This document shows positions 1 to 8,488 of a stretch of 64,000 nucleotides of DNA, in pieces. The translations under genes and the position numbers were made by a program. Origin of the DNA: an uncultured Flavobacterium sp. GTDB lineage: Bacteria; Bacteroidota; Bacteroidia; Flavobacteriales; Flavobacteriaceae. Location of the stretch: positions 62,001-126,000 of the forward strand of contig NZ_CAMLDD010000012.1 in the NCBI RefSeq assembly GCF_946478785.1. Reading direction: 5' to 3'. Position 1 is the stretch's first letter. Each line of letters begins with the position of its first letter. The notes under the pieces are model-generated. The model worked only from the letters and a program-made list of their open reading frames with translations. It did not search any database and was not told where the DNA came from.

Positions 1-399
1 AACCTATTCAAACCGAGCAGGGAATCAGGCTGGCATCTTTACATGACATAGGAGCTATGAAGCTGCATGCTATATTTCAAAACGGTACAAGAATAAAAGA
101 TTTTGTGGATATGCATTTTCTTTTGGAACATCATCCCCTTAAAAACCTATTTAGATGCTTACCAGAACAAATACAATGGAAATCCAGCACTGGCTTCTCA
201 TTCCTTACTGCATCATGAAAATATAGACCACGAAGAAAAAGTTAAACTCCTAAGAGAAAAAGAAACAAACTGGAACAAGATGACCCTGCGTCTGAAAAAA
301 GCAGTTTTCAATCCTTCACTTAATTTTTCAGAGGTAAAAAACCAAATGCCTCCACCAGGTAAAAGACCTGGATTTAGGAGGACATCTTCGTTTCTCTAA
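1..399 (+). pseudogene. C-terminal fragment of an AbiEii/AbiGii-type nucleotidyltransferase, frameshifted
   Basis: The frame starting at base 3 reads LASLHDIGAMKLHAIF then KDFVDMHFLLEHHPL. This is the pattern of the AbiEii nucleotidyltransferase toxin family (PF08843), where a conserved Lys/Asp-rich helix precedes 'kDf.Dl.fLL'. Near 141-149, in the A-run of 'ccccttaaaaacc', the reading must move to another frame to continue as KTYLDAYQNKYNGNPALAS and on to the stop at 399. One inserted A explains this. An isolated start codon at 103 is an artefact of the shifted frame. The 5' end lies outside the window, so the N-terminal catalytic part cannot be judged. In intact systems this toxin pairs with an AbiEi-like antitoxin; none is visible downstream. 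It is either a pseudogene or a sequencing error in a homopolymer. Confidence 0.6.
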
Positions 400-451
400 A
401 AAATCATCTTGGTATTATGGATATTTTTAAAGTTTCACATATAGCAAGGTT

Positions 452-1029
452 CTATTTTACTTCCGAGATTTTATTACTCACGCGAAAAAAGTCAAAATCA
501 GCATATCCTCCGGCTGATTTGGTTGCACAATTAAATAAACCATAACGATAGCCCATAAAATGCGGGATGTCATATTTCATTTTCAATATATTTCCAATAG
601 GATTCCATACTTTTCCATCTAAGCTATACGAAAATTTAGCTTCATCTTTCCCATTAAGAGTCCAAAGGCTTTTAGCTGCATCGTTCATGCCTGTAAAATC
701 GCAATCGATTCTGAAGTAAATTTGGTCTTGACTCAATGGAATTCGCTCTACTTCGACAGGCTTATCATTACCAGCATTAATCATTACTATCGACTTTTGA
801 CCCGCGTCAATTTTAACCCCCACCAATCCATACTTTTTTTGGAGAACTGAGAATCCGGCAAAATCGCCGTCTTTCATTTTGGAAACATCCAGGACAACAG
901 AAGCTGAACTTGTTGGTCCAATCGTACGTTGTGTAAGCGTGTTTCTGGCCTGAAGAAAATCAGTGTCGATTCTTCCTGTTTTGAGGCGCAGAAATCCTTT
1001 TCTTTCAGTTACAGCCCACAGCGCATTGA
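452..1029 (-). pseudogene. 3' remnant of a GH43 beta-xylosidase/arabinofuranosidase (C-terminal ConA-like domain)
   Basis: On the minus strand the frame reads WAVTERKGFLRLKTGRID, then FLQARNTLTQRTIGP, then a stretch ending MKDGDFAGFSVLQKKYG. These are hallmarks of the C-terminal concanavalin-like domain of GH43 beta-xylosidases (PF17851); the W/ERxGfLRLKT and LxQARNTLTQR motifs are distinctive. The open frame runs to the stop at 452. A Met at 877 would start a 141-residue product, but the homology begins about 150 bases further upstream, so that Met is internal. The five-bladed propeller catalytic domain is missing. At about 1024-1030 the sequence joins, out of frame, to a susC-like reading frame on the same strand, so the fragment has no start of its own. 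It is a gene remnant, probably of a xylan/arabinan utilisation locus. Confidence 0.75.
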
Positions 1030-2109
1030 ACCTGTCGAATTTACATTTTCTTCAATATGGGCTAATTGTAAGCTTGTCCCTACTCTTAACCAGTCTGTAG
1101 CTCTGGTATCTAAATTTACCCTTAGCGAACCTCTATTAAACTCAGATCCTAAAGCGATCCCTTCCTGCTTAAAATAACCAGCTGATAATAAATATTGCGT
1201 TCTGTCATTACCGCCGCTTAAAGTAAGTCCATGATTTGTTACCGGAGCTCTTCTGAATAATTCTTCTTGCCAGTTTGTACCCTTGCCTAAATAGCGGGAA
1301 TTAGCAAATTCCGGTCTTTTATCAAAACCCCAAACTTCTGCCCTGTCGTTAATAAACTTCGCATATTCCCTTAAATTCATAGTATAATATTGCTTAGTAT
1401 TCTCCTGGAATCCAGTTGAAAATTCGTAAGAAAGTTTCGAAGGTCCGTCTTTACCTCTCTTGGTAGTAACTATAATTACACCATTAGTGGCTTGCGAACC
1501 ATAAATAGCAGTTGCTGATGCATCTTTTAAAACGTCGATAGACTGAATATCCGAAGGACTGATAGTTGCTAATGGATTTGTACCATTACGTCCCTCATAA
1601 CTTTGACCAATTATAACTCCATCAATTACATATAAGGGAGAACTGCCGCCAAAAGAAGACAAACCACGTATCTGTATATTAACACCACCACCCGGCTGAC
1701 CGGAAGTCTGCTGGACAACTACTCCGGCTACTTTACCCTGCAAAGCCTGGTCAAATGTTGTTGGACTTGTTTTAAGAAGCTCTGCACCCGATATTGAAGA
1801 TATTGCTCCTGTAAGATCTTTTCTCTTTGCTTTACCATATCCAATTACCACTACTTCGTCTAATGCTTTTCGATCTTCTTTTAAACGAATTTTTAATTGG
1901 CTGCCTGTAACTTTTACTTCTGTACTTACATAGCCCAGATAGCTTGTAACAAGTATATCTCCAATTTTCGCCTTAATAGAAAATGACCCGTCTAAGTCCG
2001 TAGCTACTCCGGTCTTAGTTCCTTTAATAAAAACGGTGACCCCAAAAAGTGGCTGACTGTTCGAATCCTCTAATATTATACCAGTAGCGTTTACATCAGA
2101 AAGAGGAAC
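1024..2109 (-). pseudogene. 5' part of a SusC/RagA-type TonB-dependent receptor, truncated at both ends
   Basis: The minus-strand frame carries the N-terminal carboxypeptidase-regulatory-like domain (ATGIILEDSN, then GVTVFIKGTKTGVATD), the TonB box-like segment ALDEVVVIGYGKAKRKD, and the SusC plug with IRGLSSFGGSSPLYVIDGV and TAIYGSQATNGVIIVTTKRG. These are strong SusC signatures. The frame ends at 1009 after running into the GH43 remnant in another frame, so nearly all of the beta-barrel is lost (about 360 of roughly 1000 residues remain). Upstream, a stop lies directly before the first homologous codons near 2109 and no signal peptide is present. A Met at 1851 would give a 280-residue product but is internal to the plug. 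No SusD partner is present. The piece cannot make a working receptor. Confidence 0.8.
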
Positions 2110-2586
2110 TTATAACAACTGTAACTGCCGTATATACACCTGATGGAGGAGGAACAGCAGTAACATTAAAGTATAGAGACCTTGACGGGGATGGACCTGC
2201 TGCACCAGTTTTTTCAGTATCAGGTCCATTTGCCAAAAACACAACTTACAATGGCGTTGTGAGCTTCCTTAATGAAACGGAAAGTCCAGCTGAGGATATC
2301 ACCCTTGAAATTGTTGCTGAAGGAGATGAACACCAGATTTTCTATCAAAAAACAGGTACTCTGAATCCTTTTACTTACGGCACAGCCGCTAGCAACTTTG
2401 ATATTAACGCTAAAGTTATTGGAATTTCAGTCCGTTTTTGTAACTACAGGCGAAGCAGCCGGGGACCTTACGATTACTTTAAGGCATGAACCAAATAAAA
2501 ACGGTACTAATGTAGCTGCCGGAGATATTACAAATGCCGGAGGTGCAACTGATGCGCAAGTAAAATTCGCTATTACTGTTCAATAA
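2101..2586 (+). pseudogene. 3' remnant of a secreted/lipoprotein family protein ('type 1 periplasmic binding fold'-like), frameshifted
   Basis: From about 2101 the plus strand reads TAVYTPDGGGTAVTLKYRD, LDGDGPAAPVF and LNETESPAEDITLEI, then EGDEHQIFYQ. This resembles a flavobacterial exported family often labelled 'type 1 periplasmic binding fold superfamily' and often seen near TonB-dependent receptors. The first frame breaks near 2431-2440, in the T-run of 'gtccgtttttgtaac'; the protein resumes one frame over as VTTGEAAGDLTITLRHEPNK and ends at 2586. The 5' end, including the signal peptide, is missing at the junction with the oppositely oriented susC fragment. It thus has two lesions: truncation and a single-base frameshift. 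The family name is recalled, not searched. A good terminator follows the stop. Confidence 0.55.
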
Positions 2587-2602
2587 TTTTAACGGAATTT
2601 TT

Positions 2603-2646
2603 AAATACTACCACTGCAAGATCTTGCATTGGTAGTATTTTTTTTT
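2603..2646 (+). terminator. Rho-independent terminator
   Basis: An 11-bp perfect stem (AAATACTACCA at 2603-2613 pairs with TGGTAGTATTT at 2630-2640) encloses an inner CAAGATCTTG palindrome and is followed by a T-run. It sits 17 bases after the remnant's stop codon. Confidence 0.85.
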
Positions 2647-2716
2647 ACTGCTGTAAGAACACCTTTCCCATCCTTATTACATTGGTTTTTTAAATTAAAA
2701 AAAATAATTGATTTTT

Positions 2717-2735
2717 AATGTAACAAAGTTGCGTT
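2717..2735. promoter_or_regulatory. Candidate operator: inverted repeat overlapping the -33 element
   Basis: AATGTAAC, three bases, GTTGCGTT: six of eight arm positions are complementary. It covers the TTG of the promoter for the metal-type block. Its size and placement suit a Fur/Zur-family repressor, but that identity is inferred from the gene content alone. Confidence 0.35.
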
Positions 2736-2759
2736 TAAAAAATAAGAATTTTATATTTG
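2729..2759 (+). promoter_or_regulatory. Bacteroidota-type promoter of the His/Cys-rich protein gene
   Basis: TTG at 2729-2731, a 20-base spacer, then TATATTTG at 2752-2759 match the TTG/TAnnTTTG consensus of Bacteroidota primary-sigma promoters. The start codon lies 37 bases downstream of the -7 box. Confidence 0.6.
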
Positions 2760-2796
2760 CGCTAATTACTGCATTTCCCAATGCAAAATCATTTGA

Positions 2797-3147
2797 ATGA
2801 AAAAAAAGGTTACATTTTTAAAACTTTTTATGCCGCTTATAGTATTGTTTGCCATACTATTTCCGGCTATACATTCTTATGAGCACATACATAGTCATAC
2901 TTCGGCTCATAGAATTTCTGTTGAGCACACCACCGGTCAGAGTGAGTTTAGGGTATATGATCATGATAATGAACAATGTTCTATATGCCACTTTAAAATA
3001 AGTCCGGCTGCCACATTTTCTTTCTCTGTTTTTTCTTTTTTAAATTGTACTACTACCCATTTGTATGTTGCATTCTACTCTAAAACCTATTCTAATTTCT
3101 TTAAAGGGGCTTTATTTGCACTTCGTGCGCCTCCCACTATCAACTAA
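2797..3147 (+). CDS. Small His/Cys-rich membrane protein, probably linked to metal handling
   Basis: The protein has 116 residues. An N-terminal hydrophobic segment (about 8-26) resembles a signal anchor. It is followed by a His-rich stretch (HIHSHTSAH, about 30-38), a further DHD, and a CSICH motif at 61-65; a second hydrophobic region and a C-terminal LRAPP follow. The layout (hydrophobic start, His cluster, CxxCH, terminal R-x-PP) is shared by small membrane proteins that accompany metal-transport genes in Bacteroidota and is reminiscent of DUF2946. Exposed His and Cys could bind zinc or copper. It has its own promoter with an overlapping palindrome and is the first gene of the block that leads to the TonB-dependent receptor. 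No enzymatic motif is seen. The function is inferred from composition and context. Confidence 0.6.
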   Translation: MKKKVTFLKLFMPLIVLFAILFPAIHSYEHIHSHTSAHRISVEHTTGQSEFRVYDHDNEQCSICHFKISPAATFSFSVFSFLNCTTTHLYVAFYSKTYSNFFKGALFALRAPPTIN

Positions 3148-3307
3148 GATTTATGTTTTCTATCTGAAATGCGTACTCTTATTGATTAAATTTTTATAAA
3201 CCTACTAATTATTACCTTCATTATCTTGTGTAGAAGTATCTTCTGTACATTAAGAATGCATGAAAATAATCTAAACAAATCATTGCTGTCAATTTTGAAT
3301 CCCATGA

Positions 3308-3616
3308 TTTCAAAATAGAGCATTAACACTGCTTTGTTGGAACTGGTTGCATAATCTTTCTCATAAAAAATTTTTAGCAGTCTTTGGTTTTGATGCCTTC
3401 AATTCCCATATACATCTAAAAAACTACAGCATTTTGTATCAGGCTAAACAGAACCAGAGCATCCATAAATGCCCTGCATGTCTAGTCCCGGAAAACTTAC
3501 TTCTTACAATCTTTCCTATTTTTTTGTTTAATGACCTACTACCTCTTAATGAGAGCAATGTGTCATATGAGCAAATCTTTATAAACAGTTTCCCTTATTC
3601 TGTAATCCCATTATAA
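3308..3616 (+). pseudogene. Probable degenerate second copy of the His/Cys-rich small membrane protein family
   Basis: The open frame runs from just after a stop at 3305 to 3616 and has no ATG; the best alternative start is TTG at 3347 (89 residues). It contains NLSH, NSHIHLK and the motif HKCPACL, followed by a hydrophobic stretch. This is the same order as in the gene at 2797 (His-rich, CxxC, hydrophobic tail). It lacks an N-terminal hydrophobic anchor with a proper start and the terminal R-x-PP. It sits between the first gene and the lipoprotein genes of the metal-type block. I read it as a decayed paralogue, but a real gene with a non-ATG start, or a chance open frame, cannot be excluded. 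Confidence 0.3.
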
Positions 3617-3647
3617 CACAAATGAATACAAGAAAAAAATCAAACAA

Positions 3648-4574
3648 ATGAAAACAACAAAAACTATTATCGCACTTTTTGTAAGTGCCTTTTCCTTCAC
3701 AGCATGTAACAATGATGACGATTCAGCTCAGGAGAATCTTAAACCTTCAATGGATAAGATTGAGTTGGGTTTAGGCAATAATGAGATTGGTGTTATCGGT
3801 GCTGATTTTCATTTTAATGCCGAGGTTATGGCAGGGGATAAAATAGAAAACGTTCAAATTAAAATTGTACAAAGAAGCACAGAAACTTACTCTAAGGCAT
3901 GGTCACATGAAATCACCTGGACACAATACGCCGGGGCAAAAAATGCCACCATCCACAAGCATTTTGATATTCCCGCAGAAGCCGCAGAAGGCAAATACGA
4001 TTTTATAATCATTGTGACAGATCAAAACGGCACACAACTGGAAGAAAAGAGAAGTATCAGCATCTATGCACCAGGAAACCTTCCGGTAGCCCCTACAGCG
4101 GCAATATTTAATGTATTTAAAAACGATGGTTTTTTCTATAGGAATGGCACATATAATGTCGAGGGAGAGAGCTTTAAGGCAACTGATAAGTTCCTTTCCC
4201 AAATAACACTTTCTGGAGTTAAGGGAGACGGAAAAATGTATCTGCTGCTAATCAGTAAAAGTGCAAAACACTCTCCTGAAAGTATTGACCAGATCGACTT
4301 TAACAAAGTGATTGTTTATGATGTGATTGAGCATAAAGGCATCACTAAGGTCGGTAGTTTTTCTAATACGGAAATTGATGAAAATTTAAACATTAGCAGA
4401 GAGATGCCTGTACTGGCTATTGGATCGGCCAAAGACAATAATTTTCCAACACCTCATGATATCAGCGGCAGCAGGTCTTGGGTTTCGGGCGATTACAACT
4501 TTGTAGTTGTTTATAAAAATACCACTTATAACATTAACTGGTCGCAGTCTGTAACAATCCCAATCTCCTTATAA
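3648..4574 (+). CDS. DUF4625-domain lipoprotein
   Basis: The protein has 308 residues. A lipoprotein signal ends in FTAC (Cys20) followed by NNDDD, a typical flavobacterial surface-export tail. Residues about 35-145 form an Ig-like DUF4625-type domain with HFNAEV, EITWTQYAG and HKHFDIP. The second half has no family I recognise. The N-terminal half closely matches the paralogue at 7541 (shared DFHFNA, WTQY, HKHF, IPAEA). His residues in HFN, HKHF and later positions could coordinate metal. It is the first of three DUF4625-like genes around the TonB-dependent receptor, 38 bases ahead of the next gene, so it probably belongs to one transcript. It likely acts at the outer membrane as an accessory ligand-binding protein; that role is inferred. 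Confidence 0.7.
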   Translation: MKTTKTIIALFVSAFSFTACNNDDDSAQENLKPSMDKIELGLGNNEIGVIGADFHFNAEVMAGDKIENVQIKIVQRSTETYSKAWSHEITWTQYAGAKNATIHKHFDIPAEAAEGKYDFIIIVTDQNGTQLEEKRSISIYAPGNLPVAPTAAIFNVFKNDGFFYRNGTYNVEGESFKATDKFLSQITLSGVKGDGKMYLLLISKSAKHSPESIDQIDFNKVIVYDVIEHKGITKVGSFSNTEIDENLNISREMPVLAIGSAKDNNFPTPHDISGSRSWVSGDYNFVVVYKNTTYNINWSQSVTIPISL

Positions 4575-4612
4575 TTTATCAGAATAAGAACTCTAATATT
4601 AAATAAATAACA

Positions 4613-5086
4613 ATGAAATCAATAAAATTTGTACTGCTTGTTTTGGCATCTGCAAGTCTTTTTATAGCCTGCAGCAGTGATAATGATACTGTCGACACAG
4701 AATATCCGGTAATTGACCTTTCGTCAACAGATGCTTTTCCGGTTCAATGCAGTGAAATCGGCCGCGGACAGAAAATCACATTTCGGGCCCTATTTAGTGA
4801 CAATGCTGAACTGGGGTCTTACAGCCTTGACATCCATCACAATTTTGACCATCACAATCACAGTACTGAAGTAAACGACTGCAGCAATGACCCTGTAAAA
4901 AAACCTGTTAATCCAATGCTTTACATTAATTCGGTTACACTTCCAAAAGGGTTAAAAAGTTATCAGGCAGTGCAGGAAATTTCAATTCCCCGGGATATCG
5001 ACCCGGGAGATTATCATTTTTTAATTCGGCTAACCGATAAGGAAGGCTGGCAAACCATAAAAGGCATCAGTATTAAAATTTTATAA
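4613..5086 (+). CDS. Short DUF4625 lipoprotein with a dense His cluster
   Basis: The protein has 157 residues. The signal peptide ends FIAC (Cys20) and is followed by SSDND. The mature part is a single DUF4625 unit with the strands QKITFRALFSDN and YHFLIRLTDKEGW. Residues 75-83 carry a run of His (HHNFDHHNH), and Cys46 and Cys90 flank it. This composition strongly suggests metal binding. The stop is only 7 bases before the start of the TonB-dependent receptor, so the two are almost certainly co-translated. By analogy with other receptor-lipoprotein pairs it may present metal or a metal complex to the receptor. DUF4625 has no established function that I know of. Confidence 0.75.
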   Translation: MKSIKFVLLVLASASLFIACSSDNDTVDTEYPVIDLSSTDAFPVQCSEIGRGQKITFRALFSDNAELGSYSLDIHHNFDHHNHSTEVNDCSNDPVKKPVNPMLYINSVTLPKGLKSYQAVQEISIPRDIDPGDYHFLIRLTDKEGWQTIKGISIKIL

Positions 5087-5093
5087 GCCATTA

Positions 5094-7523
5094 ATGAAAA
5101 GGAATACAATAAATTTATTAAGGGTGTGCTTTATGCTGCTTTTCTGTTTTGCTCTGGTTACAAAAACTGTGGCACAGTCGGTTCGTATATCAGGAAATGT
5201 ATATTCCAGTGACAAAAAACCATTGGAAGACGCCTCCATTACCCTCTATCCTGCTTTGATCTCCACTGTTACAAACAAACAAGGTCATTTTTCATTCCTT
5301 TCTATTCCTGCAAATTCTCAAAAAATAACAGTTAACCATATAGGATATATCAGTCATGAAATAATAATTACTGACAAAAATATCAGTGCATCCCTCCAAA
5401 TTTTACTAAAAGCGGAAGTAAAAGAACTGGAAGAAGTTGTTGTTATGGATAATTCTCTCGTCCGTGCTAAGAAAGAAGAGTCATTGAGCGTAGAAACAGC
5501 AAATAGCAGTTTTATACAGCGTAACCTTGGCGGAAGCCTGATGCAGTCGCTTCAACGGATTCCGGGTATCAAGACCATTTCAATTGGTTCGGGAAGTTCC
5601 AAGCCCCTAATCCGCGGACTCAGTTTTAATCAGGTTATTGTGGTAGAAAACGGTATTAAACATGAGGGCCAGCAATGGGGCGCTGATCATGGACTTGAAA
5701 TTGATCAGTATGCGGTAAACCATGTTGAAATTATAAAAGGGCCATCCTCCTTTATTTATGGCTCTGATGCTATTGGCGGTGCTGTAAACATCAAACCTGT
5801 TCCTTTTCCTAAAGAAAACACTTTAGGAGGAAACATCGATTTTACTGCCAAAAGCAATAATGAGCAGTTCGGAGGATCCTTTAATTTATTTGGAAGAAAT
5901 GAAAAGTGGTTTTTTGATACCCGTGTAACTTCACTTGATTATGGCGATTACCGCGTTCCGGCAGACATCGTCCATGTCTATAATTATCCGGTGCCGCTGT
6001 ATAAAAATCAGCTGCGCAATACGGCTGGCTGCGAACTGGACCTGCACGCAAGTACAGGATATGTCAGCGAGAAATTTAAATCGGTTTTATATCTGAGTAC
6101 TATTTCTACTAAAAGCGGCTTTTTTGCCAATGCCCATGGTCTGGAGCCCCGCAATGTTGACCTGCAACTTCACGATAAATCAAGCCGTGATATTTTGATG
6201 CCTTATCAGGAAGTTACCCATACGAAAATTAGCAACACGACATCTTTTGACTGGAATGAGCATCAGGTGGAAACGCAGGTGGGTTTTCAAAAGAATTTTC
6301 GCCGCGAATGGAGTCATTATGTTAACCATGGATATATGCCTCCCGTTTATCCGGAAAACATGTATGCTCCCGAAGATTTAGAGAGACAGTATGATAAGGA
6401 AGTTTTTTCATTCTCTGCAAAGGATAACTTTTCAATAGGCAAACATCATTTTACCATAGGTGTAAATGGTGAACAGCAACAAAATAAAATTAATGGCTGG
6501 AGTTTTTTGATACCCGCTTTCCGTCAGTTTAATACGGGATTATTTGCTTATGATAAGATTCATATAAATGAAATATGGGTGCTTCACGGTGCTGTTAGGG
6601 CAGATTACGGGCAAATCGAAATGAAACAATACACCGACTGGTTTGAAAGCACTGTTAAGGAAAACGGACAGGCCAGACAGGATTTTTTAATACGTTCTGA
6701 AGACCTTACTAAAACATTTAAAAGTTTTACGTGGTCTGCAGGAGTGAATTACAATCCCGATAAAATAACCTTTAAGGCCAATGCAGGAACAAGTTTTAGG
6801 ATGCCAATTGCAAAAGAACTGGCATCAAATGGTGTCAATTACCATTATTTCAGATTTGAAAAAGGAAATCAAAATTTGAATGCAGAACGTTCGTATCAAT
6901 TGGATCTTGGTATTGACTGGCAGGAAAAAAACTGGTCGGTGCAATTGAGTCCGTTTTTTAATTATTTTCCGAATTACATTTACCTCAACCCTACTTCTGA
7001 GCTTGATATTTATTACGGCGCAGGCAATCAGGTTTTCGAATACCAGCAGAGCGAAGTGATGCGTTATGGTGGCGAACTGCAGTTTAAATATCAGTTTCTG
7101 AAAAACCTAAGCGGTGAAATTCTGGCAGAATACCTCTATGCAGAACAATTATCGGGCAGTAAAAAAGGCTATACACTTCCATTTTCCCCTCCTGCCTCTG
7201 TGTTGTTTGGAATCAATTACAGCCCAGAAATAAAAAACTTAAGAGATACTTATTTTTCACTCGACTACCGCTTTACCGCACAGCAGAATCAGATTGTCCC
7301 TCCGGAAAAGAAAACACCATCGAGTCAGGTGTTTAATCTGGCTTTGGGAACAAAACTACAGGCCGGAAAACAAGATTTTTCGATTTCGCTTCAGGTTCAG
7401 AATTTATTAAATACCCGATATCTGAACCACACGAGCTTTTACAGGCTTATCGAGCTTCCTGAAGCGGGCAGAAATATAATACTCTCACTAAAAGTGCCTC
7501 TTTTAATACACAATTCAAAATAG
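5094..7523 (+). CDS. TonB-dependent outer-membrane receptor, probably for metal or a metal complex
   Basis: The protein has 809 residues. It has a signal peptide (about 1-27, ending VAQS), a carboxypeptidase-regulatory-like domain (about 29-110, SGNVYSSDKKPLEDASI), a TonB-box region (ELEEVVVMDN), a plug (about 130-230, with PLIRGLSFNQVIVVENG and FIYGSDAIGGAVNI) and a 22-strand-type barrel ending in an aliphatic/charged C-terminus. At about 800 residues without SusC features it matches the siderophore/metal class and not the glycan class. A loop containing FANAHGLEPRNVDLQLHD is His-containing and recalls ZnuD-like receptors. It lies 7 bases after a His-cluster lipoprotein and 17 bases before another DUF4625 lipoprotein. 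The substrate (zinc favoured) is inferred from the neighbours. Confidence 0.85.
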   Translation: MKRNTINLLRVCFMLLFCFALVTKTVAQSVRISGNVYSSDKKPLEDASITLYPALISTVTNKQGHFSFLSIPANSQKITVNHIGYISHEIIITDKNISASLQILLKAEVKELEEVVVMDNSLVRAKKEESLSVETANSSFIQRNLGGSLMQSLQRIPGIKTISIGSGSSKPLIRGLSFNQVIVVENGIKHEGQQWGADHGLEIDQYAVNHVEIIKGPSSFIYGSDAIGGAVNIKPVPFPKENTLGGNIDFTAKSNNEQFGGSFNLFGRNEKWFFDTRVTSLDYGDYRVPADIVHVYNYPVPLYKNQLRNTAGCELDLHASTGYVSEKFKSVLYLSTISTKSGFFANAHGLEPRNVDLQLHDKSSRDILMPYQEVTHTKISNTTSFDWNEHQVETQVGFQKNFRREWSHYVNHGYMPPVYPENMYAPEDLERQYDKEVFSFSAKDNFSIGKHHFTIGVNGEQQQNKINGWSFLIPAFRQFNTGLFAYDKIHINEIWVLHGAVRADYGQIEMKQYTDWFESTVKENGQARQDFLIRSEDLTKTFKSFTWSAGVNYNPDKITFKANAGTSFRMPIAKELASNGVNYHYFRFEKGNQNLNAERSYQLDLGIDWQEKNWSVQLSPFFNYFPNYIYLNPTSELDIYYGAGNQVFEYQQSEVMRYGGELQFKYQFLKNLSGEILAEYLYAEQLSGSKKGYTLPFSPPASVLFGINYSPEIKNLRDTYFSLDYRFTAQQNQIVPPEKKTPSSQVFNLALGTKLQAGKQDFSISLQVQNLLNTRYLNHTSFYRLIELPEAGRNIILSLKVPLLIHNSK

Positions 7524-7540
7524 ATCAAACAACTAAAATT

Positions 7541-8443
7541 ATGAAAAAATTCAAATCCCTTGTCCTCTTTTTACTAACCGCTGCAGCATTTACCGGCTGT
7601 GAGAGCGATGACAATAATGAGCCTTTAAAACCAACTGCAGAAAACATTGAAATTGGAACAGCCAATAGCAAACGTGCTTTGATTGGACGCGATTTCCATT
7701 TTAATGCCGATGTTATTGCTGGCAGCAAAATTGCCGCTGTCGAACTTAAAATACTTCCAAAAACTGGCGAAACGTATACTAAAGACTGGAAACTGGAATT
7801 ATCATGGACTCAATATTCCGGAACAAAAAACACCAATGTACATAAGCATTTTACTATTCCGGCGGAAGCTCCGGAAGGTAAATTTGACCTTTATTTTATT
7901 GTGCTGGACGAAAATGGAACAAGGCTGGAAATTAAGGAAGAACTTACCATTACCGATCCTGCCAATATGCCCGCAGATCCTTTGATCGGACGTGATATGA
8001 TATCAAGAAACGACGATCTGATTTATTATATGGAGACCTGGGTGGAACCGGAATTAATCTTAAAAAAAGATGATAAGCTTACGGCACATGCACAGGTGAG
8101 CCAGATAATGGGCAATGGCATCCTTTATTCTCTCTTAATCAAAAAGAGCCTGAATTACCATCCCGAAAGCATTGATAATCTTGATTTTAAAAAAATTATT
8201 ATCCTATCAAAAGTCGAGCATAAAGATCTTGCACCGGCTTCAAAAATTTCAACACTTCAAAAAATAAATGATGTCTATGGCGGAGAATCCATCGTAATTG
8301 GAGCGGCTACTGATAACGAGTCTAATGTCTTAACTGGTGATAAATCATGGCAATCTGGCCAGTATAACTGGGTAATACTTTATAAAAATACTACTCATAA
8401 CCTAAATGTTTACAAATCAATGCCCATTACTATTAGTTATTAA
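7541..8443 (+). CDS. DUF4625-domain lipoprotein, paralogue of the gene at 3648
   Basis: The protein has 300 residues. The lipoprotein signal ends FTGC (Cys20) and is followed by ESDDNN. The first half repeats the DUF4625-like pattern of the gene at 3648: DFHFNADV, LSWTQYSG, VHKHFTIPAEAPEGKFD. The second half also aligns in places (SLLIKKSLNYHPESID against LLISKSAKHSPESID; WQSGQYNWVILYKNTTHN against WVSGDYNFVVVYKNTTYN). The two genes therefore arose by duplication and now bracket the receptor. It starts 17 bases after the receptor stop and is probably co-transcribed. It presumably sits on the outer membrane and assists ligand capture; that is inference. Confidence 0.7.
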   Translation: MKKFKSLVLFLLTAAAFTGCESDDNNEPLKPTAENIEIGTANSKRALIGRDFHFNADVIAGSKIAAVELKILPKTGETYTKDWKLELSWTQYSGTKNTNVHKHFTIPAEAPEGKFDLYFIVLDENGTRLEIKEELTITDPANMPADPLIGRDMISRNDDLIYYMETWVEPELILKKDDKLTAHAQVSQIMGNGILYSLLIKKSLNYHPESIDNLDFKKIIILSKVEHKDLAPASKISTLQKINDVYGGESIVIGAATDNESNVLTGDKSWQSGQYNWVILYKNTTHNLNVYKSMPITISY

Positions 8444-8488
8444 TCTAAAATCAATTTTAACCCAAATATTAATTAAAAACCCTTTACA

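Noticed and set aside
929..1177. Plus-strand 82-codon open frame over the susC-GH43 junction
   Set aside because: Shadow of the two real minus-strand reading frames, which have clear family matches.
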